Assembly (NCBI GenBank): GCA_014859215.1
Contig: JACUUS010000085.1
Location: 1 to 9,554 of the forward strand
Reading direction: 5' to 3'
Source of the DNA: Dehalococcoidia bacterium
GTDB lineage: Bacteria > Chloroflexota > Dehalococcoidia > SZUA-161
DNA length: 9,554 bases
Under the pieces are notes generated by a model. It had not been told where the DNA came from. It did not search any database and was given only the letters and a program-made list of their open reading frames with translations. Made by a program: the position numbers and the translations under genes. This document shows, one piece after another, positions 1 through 5,509 of this stretch; positions within the stretch are counted from its first letter, which is position 1, and the number at the start of each line of letters is the position of its first letter.

Positions 1-8
1 CCGGCGGG

Positions 9-23
9 CAATTGCATCAATTG
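9..23. repeat. CAATTG-CAT-CAATTG repeat, possible operator
   Basis: Two copies of the self-complementary hexamer CAATTG are separated by three bases, so the element is both a direct and an inverted repeat. It covers part of the -10 hexamer and the predicted start site of the leftward promoter at 20-49, a normal place for a repressor to bind. The symmetry is seen in the sequence; the operator role is inferred, and a repeat this short can arise by chance. Confidence 0.3.
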
Positions 24-49
24 TATGGTACATATTTTCCAAATGTCAA
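20..49 (-). promoter_or_regulatory. Strong sigma-70-type promoter firing leftward out of the window
   Basis: Read on the minus strand, a perfect -35 TTGACA (44-49) is followed after 18 bases by a -10 TACAAT (20-25, five of six consensus bases). Transcription would begin near position 13 and run off the left edge, so the target gene is not in the window. It lies downstream of the small membrane-protein gene that ends at 134, so the next leftward gene probably has its own transcript. The -10 and start region overlap a CAATTG repeat at 9-23. The hexamers are seen directly; promoter activity is inferred. Confidence 0.55.
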
Positions 50-133
50 CCGCGAAGTTGAGAACTATGGTTCATTGCCGGGGAGGGTTCATGTGTAGCC
101 GCCGGAGCGGTCCGGGGTCACCTGCGTTTCTCC

Positions 134-556
134 CTACAGGAAGTAGTATAGAGCCCCGCCTGCTGCGCCAAGAACCGCAACAGCAATCACCAGAGTCGTC
201 ACCAGCGCCTTCCGTCTCTTTGTGCGGTCCGGGTTGAACCGCAGGTCATATATGGGCGCTCCCCAGGACGGGGCCTTGCTTACGTAGAAGTCGTAGAAAT
301 CCCCCGCTTTGACTCCAAGCAGCTCTCGCAGGCTCTTATTAATGTTTATTTGATGGACCCTTGGCCGCGGGACCTCCGCTAATTCATTATTACGCACCTT
401 ACACGTGATCTTCGACTTTCCAGTCGAAAGACGGATGAACCTGTTCCACTTGATGCCTCCCGGCAGGTCGTCACGATGCATCCTTACCAGTAGTTGGGCC
501 TCGTCATATTGCGGTGCATTGCCGACTTTGAGGTGCCGCTTTATTGCCTTCGACAA
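134..556 (-). CDS. Unrecognised 140-residue protein with C-terminal membrane helix
   Basis: I do not recognise this protein. Residues 1 to about 113 form a soluble, basic domain with no signal peptide. Residues about 116-140 are one hydrophobic stretch ending in ALYYFL, directly after the basic cluster RTKRRK. That arrangement predicts a C-terminal anchor with the main domain in the cytoplasm. The segment around residues 68-92 (ININKSLRELLGVKAGDFYD) loosely resembles the strand-helix-GD hairpin of AbrB-like or other small beta-barrel domains, but this is a guess. The start is TTG at 554-556, preceded by AAGGA about eight bases upstream. A promoter (TTGCGG-17-TATAAT) lies at 617-645, after the rtcB stop, so it can be transcribed separately from rtcB. 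The coding call is supported by length, Shine-Dalgarno and promoter; function is unknown. Confidence 0.75.
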   Translation of the reverse strand: MSKAIKRHLKVGNAPQYDEAQLLVRMHRDDLPGGIKWNRFIRLSTGKSKITCKVRNNELAEVPRPRVHQININKSLRELLGVKAGDFYDFYVSKAPSWGAPIYDLRFNPDRTKRRKALVTTLVIAVAVLGAAGGALYYFL

Positions 557-616
557 TTAAGGTTTCCTTATCAGAAAAAATTCTCGCCGCGGGGGCAATA
601 AGCCCACCTTCTATCA

Positions 617-645
617 ATTATAGTGCCAAGGCGAATATCCCGCAA
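617..645 (-). promoter_or_regulatory. Promoter for the 134-556 membrane-protein gene
   Basis: On the minus strand TTGCGG (640-645) is followed after exactly 17 bases by a perfect TATAAT (617-622). The predicted start near 610 gives a leader of roughly 55 bases before the TTG start codon at 556. The leader includes a weak GGGC/GCCC stem and the AAGGA ribosome-binding site. The promoter lies just beyond the rtcB stop codon, which suggests the small gene is not simply the tail of the archease-rtcB operon. Confidence 0.5.
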
Positions 646-662
646 CCACGCCCTGCGTATCG

Positions 663-2120
663 TTAACCCTTTATTACGCCTATCGGCCTGGCCCTGGCCA
701 CCTTCAAGGAAATGCCTGCCGCATCCGTGACATCCACGACTCCGGCCACATCCTTGTATGCGGCGGAAGCCTCCTCCGCAAGCCCGGAAATGCTGGCGAC
801 TCTGACGACTATCCCCCTGGCTTCGAGCTCACCCGCGACATCTGCGCCGCGGGCGCTTTTCCTGGCGGCGGAACGGCTCTGGAGCCTGCCTGCGCCATGG
901 CAGGTCGAGCCAAAGGTCTCTACCATTGCCTTCTCGGTCCCTGCGGCGATGTAGGAGTACCGGCCCATATCGCCCGGGATGAGGACAGGTTGTCCTGATT
1001 TCAGGTATGCCCCAGGCAGGTCCGGGTGTCCGGCAGGAAAGGCCCTGGTGGCACCCTTGCGATGGACGCACACCGTTGTCTTCTTGCCGTCTACTAAATG
1101 CTTCTCCAGCTTCGCGATATTGTGGGCGACGTCATAGACCACGCGCATACCGAGCTCACGAGGGGTCTTGCCCAGCATTGCGCAGAACGCTTCCCTGGTC
1201 CAGTGCGTAATGCACTGGCGATTGGCCCAGGCATAATTAGCGGCGCATGCCATTGCCGCCAGGTAGGACTGCCCCTCGGCTGATTGCACCGGGGCACAGG
1301 CAAGCTGGCGGTCTGGAAGCTCGATAGCGTATTTTCTCACCGCTTCCCGCATGGTCTTGAGGTAGTCCTCGCATACCTGGTGCCCAAAGCCGCGGGAGCC
1401 GGTATGAATTAGAACCAGCACCTGGCCTGTTTCCTCGATGCCGAATGCCCGCGCACAGGCTTCATTGTATATCTCATCAACAACCTGGATTTCCAAAAAA
1501 TGGTTTCCCGAACCGAGCGTGCCGGATTGTGAGCTGCCCCGTTCCCTGGCTCGGGCACTTACCGTATCCGGGTCTGCTCCAGTGAGGCAGCCGCGTTCTT
1601 CGATATACTCAAGGTCCTCCCTGTCTCCGTATCCGGCCTCTACAGCCCAGAGCGCTCCCTTGACGAGCAGACGGTCGAGCTGGCGGCTCTTCAGCTTGAT
1701 TTTGCCCTCCGAACCCAATCCTGAAGGCACGCTGGCGAAGAGGTGAGACATGAGCCGCTCAAGACCCGGCCTTATCTCCCTCTCGGTAAGGTAAGTGTTG
1801 AGAAGACGCACACCGCAGTTAATGTCAAATCCGACACCGCCGGGCGAAACAACGCCGTCGGATATCCTGGTGGCGGCTACTCCTCCTATGGGAAAACCAT
1901 ACCCGGAGTGTATATCGGGCATAGCCAGCGAGCTGCCGACAATTCCGGGCAGGAAGGCAACGTTGGCTACTTGCTCAAGCGAATCATCAGCCCCGATTTC
2001 GTCTATCAACTTTTGGTCGGCATAAACCAGGCCTCTCACCCGCATCCCCGGTTTGAACGATGGCGGTATTTCCCAGCGGTATTCATCGAGCCTGATGAGT
2101 CTACCCTTCTTGTCAGGCAC
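663..2120 (-). CDS. rtcB: RNA-splicing ligase RtcB (3'-phosphate/5'-OH RNA ligase)
   Basis: RtcB joins RNA 2',3'-cyclic-phosphate or 3'-phosphate ends to 5'-OH ends using GTP and Mn2+; it acts in the cytoplasm on broken or spliced RNAs. At 485 residues it has the usual full length. The active site is intact: GFDINCG with D99 and C102, GSGNHFLE with H207, LIHTGSRG with H239, YDVAHN with H333, and STCHGAGR with H408 as the histidine expected to carry GMP. These match the metal ligands and nucleophile known from Pyrococcus RtcB with a near-constant offset. The family's C-terminal end, ARPIGVIKG, is present. The start is GTG at 2118-2120, preceded by an AGGTGG Shine-Dalgarno lying between it and the archease stop, which ends nine bases earlier; the two genes are one operon. 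The product is near certain; the RNA substrate is unknown. Confidence 0.98.
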   Translation of the reverse strand: MPDKKGRLIRLDEYRWEIPPSFKPGMRVRGLVYADQKLIDEIGADDSLEQVANVAFLPGIVGSSLAMPDIHSGYGFPIGGVAATRISDGVVSPGGVGFDINCGVRLLNTYLTEREIRPGLERLMSHLFASVPSGLGSEGKIKLKSRQLDRLLVKGALWAVEAGYGDREDLEYIEERGCLTGADPDTVSARARERGSSQSGTLGSGNHFLEIQVVDEIYNEACARAFGIEETGQVLVLIHTGSRGFGHQVCEDYLKTMREAVRKYAIELPDRQLACAPVQSAEGQSYLAAMACAANYAWANRQCITHWTREAFCAMLGKTPRELGMRVVYDVAHNIAKLEKHLVDGKKTTVCVHRKGATRAFPAGHPDLPGAYLKSGQPVLIPGDMGRYSYIAAGTEKAMVETFGSTCHGAGRLQSRSAARKSARGADVAGELEARGIVVRVASISGLAEEASAAYKDVAGVVDVTDAAGISLKVARARPIGVIKG

Positions 2121-2129
2121 ATCCCACCT

Positions 2130-2543
2130 CTAGATATCGAGAATTACCTTGATCCTGTAACAGTCTCCCCTTTCCACGGCGAGCATGTGGTAGGTGGCCG
2201 CCTTCACCGCCGGGCCGAGCCGGTGCTTCGCGGGGTCGATTCGCTCTCCATGGCATTCAGCCAGAAGGCCGCATCCCGCCAGTCCTGTGATTTCGAACCG
2301 GCAAAAGACCAATCGTTCAATATCAGCGATGTAAAGAAGCTCGTTAAGCCAGTCGACGACAAGCGACTCCTGGTCCGGGGACTCAACTTTGACTTTGCGG
2401 CAGAGACGTTCCTCGATCGTTCCCAGGTCGGCCATGATGCTGAACATGCCTTCGGCCAGGCCGGCGAGAGCTTCTTCGAACGTCTCGCCCCAGGCTGCCA
2501 GACCTATATCGGCTGCATGATCTATGATCTCAAAGTGGGCCAT
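2130..2543 (-). CDS. Archease, activator of RtcB
   Basis: Archease is a small protein that speeds guanylylation of RtcB, allows multiple turnover and can widen its nucleotide use. The 137 residues match the family from end to end: FEIIDHAADIGLAAWG near the N-terminus, with D8 and the metal-binding D12, then EEALAGLAEGMFSIMADL, DWLNELLY (64-71), KAATYHML (114-121) and the C-terminal VILDI with D136. It is the first gene of the operon, nine bases upstream of rtcB, which fits its known partnership. The start is ATG at 2541-2543. No Shine-Dalgarno is visible, and an extended -10 (TGaTATAAT) ends six bases before the ATG, so the mRNA is probably leaderless. The identity is secure from both sequence and neighbour. 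Confidence 0.96.
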   Translation of the reverse strand: MAHFEIIDHAADIGLAAWGETFEEALAGLAEGMFSIMADLGTIEERLCRKVKVESPDQESLVVDWLNELLYIADIERLVFCRFEITGLAGCGLLAECHGERIDPAKHRLGPAVKAATYHMLAVERGDCYRIKVILDI

Positions 2544-2549
2544 CTCGAC

Positions 2550-2558
2550 ATTATATCA
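2550..2558 (-). promoter_or_regulatory. Extended -10 promoter of the archease-rtcB operon, probably leaderless
   Basis: On the minus strand the sequence reads TGaTATAAT, a perfect -10 with an extended TGn, followed by six bases and the ATG. No convincing -35 is present; its expected place falls inside the GCACCGGTGC palindrome. Initiation about seven bases past the -10 would start the transcript at the A of the ATG. The motif is seen; leaderless initiation is inferred. Confidence 0.5.
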
Positions 2559-2571
2559 CTGTCCGAAGATG

Positions 2572-2596
2572 GCACCGGTGCTTCTGCCCGGTGCTT
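2572..2596. repeat. Palindrome plus 9-base direct repeat in a divergent promoter region, candidate operator
   Basis: GCACCGGTGC (2572-2581) is a perfect 10-base palindrome. CCGGTGCTT occurs twice, at 2575-2583 and 2588-2596, with a 13-base period. In addition GCACCGG (2572-2578) can pair with CCGGTGC (2588-2594) around a nine-base loop. The element sits between the -10 boxes of the archease and Mut7-C genes, over the usual -35 positions of both. A shared regulator or activator site is a reasonable inference. No T-run follows, so it is unlikely to be a terminator. Confidence 0.4.
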
Positions 2597-2599
2597 ATA

Positions 2600-2608
2600 T
2601 GTTAGAAT
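2600..2608 (+). promoter_or_regulatory. Extended -10 promoter of the Mut7-C gene, probably leaderless
   Basis: TGtTAGAAT is an extended -10 whose hexamer (2603-2608) ends six bases before the ATG at 2615, the same geometry as the opposing archease promoter. No Shine-Dalgarno lies between. A -35 is not recognisable. An alternative -10, TTATAT at 2595-2600, would give a leader of several bases. Confidence 0.4.
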
Positions 2609-2614
2609 CGAAGT

Positions 2615-3085
2615 ATGAGGTTCGTGGTTGATTCGAACGTCGAGAAGCTGGGAAGGTGGCTCCGGATCGCCGGTTTCGACGCTGCTTACGCCGGAAATAT
2701 GGACGATAACAGGCTGGTGCGGCTGGCGCTTGATCAGGGCCGCATCCTCCTTACACGGGATCGGGGTATTTTGAAAAGGCGGGTCGCAGTTGGTGGGCGG
2801 CTCAGGGTGGTTTTCATTGATCGTGACGGTACAGGAGCCCAGCTAAGGCAGGTATTCTCGGCGCTTCAGCTTTCCGCTGCTATGAGGCCCTTCTCGAGGT
2901 GCGCCGAATGCAATACATCCCTGCTGCCAAAGCTTAAGGATGAGGTGGGGGGCCTGGTACCCCCGTACGTGTACAGGACACATGAACAGTACATGCAGTG
3001 CCCGGACTGCGGCAGGGTATACTGGCGCGGCACTCACTGGGAGCGGATGGTGAAGGAACTTGAGGCCGCGGCGGAGCCCGCTTGA
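2615..3085 (+). CDS. Mut7-C domain RNase (PIN-like) with zinc ribbon
   Basis: This 156-residue protein matches the Mut7-C (formerly DUF82) family, a PIN-like nuclease fold fused to a zinc ribbon. The nuclease half (about 1-85) shows the acidic positions expected of PIN-like enzymes: D6 in FVVDSNVEKLGRWLRIAG, D30/D31 in MDDNRLVRLA, and D49 in ILLTRDRGIL. The second half holds two CxxC pairs (C96/C99 and C129/C132) and the family signature YWRGTHWERM. Activity is predicted to be metal-dependent RNA cleavage; natural substrates of bacterial members are not established. The ATG start lies six bases after an extended -10 with no Shine-Dalgarno. The stop overlaps the next gene's ATG by one base. 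It is divergent from archease-rtcB, so an RNA-related role is plausible. Confidence 0.9.
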   Translation: MRFVVDSNVEKLGRWLRIAGFDAAYAGNMDDNRLVRLALDQGRILLTRDRGILKRRVAVGGRLRVVFIDRDGTGAQLRQVFSALQLSAAMRPFSRCAECNTSLLPKLKDEVGGLVPPYVYRTHEQYMQCPDCGRVYWRGTHWERMVKELEAAAEPA

Positions 3086-4206
3086 TGAAGACAGCTTTTC
3101 TTTACGGAGAAGATCTGATAAGACGGGACAGCCGGGCCGACGAGATATTTGGACCAACGCGGCTGGAATACACCTACGAACTGCTAAAATCATATGGAGC
3201 TTTCAAGATGCCCGGCTCTGTCCTTGAGCCGCCCCGGGAGGCTGGTGAAACTGACCTTGTATCTTTTCATACGGCTGACTATGTCGCTGCGGTAAGGAAA
3301 CTCAGTAACGGTCAGGAGGCCGGCAATCCGCTGCGTTTCAACTTTAGCGAAACGGGCGACAATCCTGTTTATCCGGGCATGTATGAGCTTTCGACACTCG
3401 TTGTGGGGAGTTCCTTGCACGCGGCGGAGATGGTAGCCGGCGGCGAAGCGAGCACCGCCTTCAACAGTTCCGGCGGCCTCCATCATGCTGCGCCAGATCA
3501 TGCCTCGGGTTTCTGCATTTTCAATGATGTGGCGATCTCGATTAAGTTCCTGGTCTCACGTGGTCTGAGAATCGGTTACGTGGATGTGGACGCGCATCAC
3601 GCCGACGGCGTGCAAAACGCTTTTTACGATACGGACAGGGTGCTAACGATTTCCCTGCACGGTTCCGGGCGATATCTGTTTCCCGGCACGGGCGAGGTTG
3701 AGGAGGCAGGGACCGGAGCCGGACGAGGATATTCGGTCAACTTACCCCTTGCTCCGTACACGGATGACGCCATATATCTGTGGGCTTTCGACCGGGTAGT
3801 GCCCCCGCTGATAAACAGATTTGCTCCCGATATTCTCGTGACTCAGCTCGGCTGCGACACGCATTATCTCGACCCTTTGACACAGTTCAGGTTGACAACG
3901 AGAGGATACGAGGAGATAGTGCGGAAGTTGAAAAGCCTGGAGTTAAGATGGGTGGCGTTCGGTGGTGGAGGATACGAGCCGAGCGTGGTTACCCGGTGCT
4001 GGACCCTGGCTTACGGTATCATGATGGGCGTCGATTGGCCGGATGATATCCCGGCTGATTTCCGGGAAGTCTATGGGCTTCGAACGCTCAGAGACGGTGA
4101 GAGCCGGAGGGAGGGCGGAACAGTCGAAAGGGCCCGGCGATTCGCGGAAGAGAAGGTCTCAGCTGTGCGGAAGCTCATCTTCCCCCTTCACGGGCTGGAG
4201 CCCTGA
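3085..4206 (+). CDS. acuC: AcuC-type zinc deacetylase (histone deacetylase family)
   Basis: A class I/II HDAC-fold enzyme that removes acetyl (or other acyl) groups from lysine or polyamines. In Bacillus, AcuC deacetylates acetyl-CoA synthetase, which regulates acetate use. The catalytic set is complete: the H133-H134 dyad in GGLHHAAPDH, zinc ligands D169 and H171 in VDVDAHHADG, D258 in LGCDTH, and Y297 in GGGGYEPS. D258 and Y297 fall at the same numbers as in the Aquifex HDAC-like protein, and the length of 373 residues is typical. I place the start at ATG 3085, which forms TGATG with the Mut7-C stop and has GGAG eight bases upstream; an in-frame TTG directly before it at 3082 is an alternative. 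The target protein is unknown, as no acetyl-CoA synthetase gene is nearby. Confidence 0.93.
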   Translation: MKTAFLYGEDLIRRDSRADEIFGPTRLEYTYELLKSYGAFKMPGSVLEPPREAGETDLVSFHTADYVAAVRKLSNGQEAGNPLRFNFSETGDNPVYPGMYELSTLVVGSSLHAAEMVAGGEASTAFNSSGGLHHAAPDHASGFCIFNDVAISIKFLVSRGLRIGYVDVDAHHADGVQNAFYDTDRVLTISLHGSGRYLFPGTGEVEEAGTGAGRGYSVNLPLAPYTDDAIYLWAFDRVVPPLINRFAPDILVTQLGCDTHYLDPLTQFRLTTRGYEEIVRKLKSLELRWVAFGGGGYEPSVVTRCWTLAYGIMMGVDWPDDIPADFREVYGLRTLRDGESRREGGTVERARRFAEEKVSAVRKLIFPLHGLEP

Positions 4207-4235
4207 AGCGCTTGCGGCGGCCAAGATCGGCGCAT

Positions 4236-5387
4236 TCACTTAACGGCGCCCGACTGTCGAAGACTGGCGATCTCCTCTGGATTATAGCCAAGTCTCTGCA
4301 TTATCCCGTCTGTGTCCTGGCCGATGGCCGGAGCGAAATTCCTGAACTCCGCCGGGCTCTCTGACAGCTTGATGGGGAACCCCAGCTGGGTCACGCTGCC
4401 CAGGGAAGGGTGCTCATACGCGGGGAACATCCCGCGGGCTGCGAAATGAGGGTTATTCACGACCTCGTCAAGTTCAAGCACGGGACTGACGCAGGTATCG
4501 GCCTGCCTCATAATCTCGAACCATTCATCACGGGTCTTCGATAGAAAAGCGTCCTGGATTTCGGCGTGGACTTCGCCGAGCTTCTCCCCTTTAGCATGAT
4601 GATAGGGAATAAGCTCCTCCCTCCCCAGGGCGCGGCAGAAGCGTTCCCAGAAATGGGGTTCGATCAGTCCCGTAGAAACGTACTTGCCGTCTTTGGTCCG
4701 CCAGATGTTTATCGAGAGGGAGGGAAACCCACGTTTGGGCACAAAGCCGTCCATGAAGTACCGTAGAAGGCTCAGGGTGAGGAAAGAGAGCACGCTGTCG
4801 GTCATAGATACGTCTATATACTGCCCTTTGCCGGTCCTCGTACGGGCCATGAGGGCGGTAAGGATGCCTATGACCGCGTGCAAAGAACTGCCGATATCTC
4901 CGAGGGCCGCGCGAATAAGTACCGGCTCACCGTTCCTGTCGCCGGTAAGCGCCACCGCGCCTCCGATTGAAATATAGTTCGGGTCGTGGCCCGGCAGATC
5001 GCGGTAGGGGCCTGCCTGCCCGAAACCCGTGAGGCTGCAGTACACAAGAGCCGGGTTACGGTGAGACAAAGTCTCGTAGTCAACTCCCAGCCTGGCTGCG
5101 GCGCCGGGGCGGAAAGCCTCCATAACAACATCGGCGCCGTCTACGAGCCTGTAGAATACTTCCCTGGCTTCGGGCGACTTCAGGTTGAGCCCGATGCTCT
5201 TCTTGTTGCGGGAGAGGAAATCGAAGGCGGCGCGTTTTTCCTGGCCGGGCAGCATCCCGAGAGGGTCATCCGGAGACTCGACCTTTATAACCTCCGCGCC
5301 GATGTCAGCCAGGATCATGGTACAGAACGGTCCGGGAATGGTCCGTGACAGGTCGAGGATCCTTATGCCTTCGAGTGCGGGCGCCAT
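4236..5387 (-). CDS. CaiB/BaiF-family enzyme, probably alpha-methylacyl-CoA racemase-like
   Basis: A family III CoA-transferase fold protein of 383 residues. The N-terminal Rossmann-like part carries GIRILDLSRTIPGPFCTMIL and AEVIKVE. Both residues that act as catalytic acid/base in mycobacterial alpha-methylacyl-CoA racemase are present with the same 30-residue separation: H134 in GHDPNYIS and D164 in LGDIGSS. The later IEPHFW motif (E243) also matches. This favours a racemase that inverts 2-methyl branched acyl-CoAs over a formyl- or succinyl-CoA transferase, although paralogues are numerous and annotation by homology is often wrong. The ATG start has a strong GGAGGTG at 5393-5399 and is alone in its operon. 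It converges with acuC across 29 bases and is divergent from tlyA. No beta-oxidation gene is nearby to confirm the substrate. Confidence 0.9.
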   Translation of the reverse strand: MAPALEGIRILDLSRTIPGPFCTMILADIGAEVIKVESPDDPLGMLPGQEKRAAFDFLSRNKKSIGLNLKSPEAREVFYRLVDGADVVMEAFRPGAAARLGVDYETLSHRNPALVYCSLTGFGQAGPYRDLPGHDPNYISIGGAVALTGDRNGEPVLIRAALGDIGSSLHAVIGILTALMARTRTGKGQYIDVSMTDSVLSFLTLSLLRYFMDGFVPKRGFPSLSINIWRTKDGKYVSTGLIEPHFWERFCRALGREELIPYHHAKGEKLGEVHAEIQDAFLSKTRDEWFEIMRQADTCVSPVLELDEVVNNPHFAARGMFPAYEHPSLGSVTQLGFPIKLSESPAEFRNFAPAIGQDTDGIMQRLGYNPEEIASLRQSGAVK

Positions 5388-5392
5388 AGCAA

Positions 5393-5424
5393 CACCTCCG
5401 GTTCAGCTCTGCGTTATCATAACA
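5393..5424 (-). promoter_or_regulatory. Promoter and ribosome-binding site of the racemase/CoA-transferase gene
   Basis: On the minus strand an extended -10, TGtTATGAT (hexamer 5416-5421), is followed by a leader of about 20 bases with a near-perfect Shine-Dalgarno GGAGGTG (5393-5399), five bases before the ATG. The -35 is poor (TGGAAT with an 18-base spacer). The -10 is embedded in an 11-base perfect inverted repeat, GTTATCATAAC (5413-5423), which could be an operator. Unlike the neighbouring tlyA gene, this one has an ordinary leader. Confidence 0.45.
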
Positions 5425-5472
5425 CTCGTTGAGGTAGACATTCCAGCCTAAGGGAGGAGAACCTCATCATTA

Positions 5473-5501
5473 TTGACTTTCCATTCCCCCAAGTCTATTC
5501 T
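5473..5501 (+). promoter_or_regulatory. Promoter of the tlyA-nadK-GNAT-Nudix operon, leaderless or nearly so
   Basis: TTGACT (5473-5478) is followed after exactly 17 bases by TATTCT (5496-5501). The GTG start codon is at 5510, eight bases after the -10. An in-frame TAG at 5501-5503 rules out an upstream start, and no Shine-Dalgarno lies in the intervening bases. Transcription starting at A5506 or G5510 would leave a leader of four bases or none. Confidence 0.55.
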
Positions 5502-5509
5502 AGAAATCT

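Noticed and set aside
102..115. CCGGA/TCCGG hairpin downstream of the 134-556 gene
   Set aside because: The stem is only five base pairs and no T-run follows in either direction, so it does not qualify as an intrinsic terminator.
25..237. 70-codon plus-strand frame at the left edge
   Set aside because: Half of it is antisense to the 134-556 gene, it has no Shine-Dalgarno, and its sequence shows no protein-like features.
1743..2618. Long 291-codon open frame on the plus strand across the rtcB N-terminus and archease
   Set aside because: It is fully antisense to two well-conserved genes, has no recognisable domain or ribosome-binding site, and runs through the divergent promoter region. Long antisense frames are common in GC-rich genes.
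4207..4250. GGCGC/GCGCC inverted repeat between acuC and the racemase gene
   Set aside because: Arms of five bases, a 12-base loop, no T-run and partial overlap with coding sequence make a terminator call unsafe.
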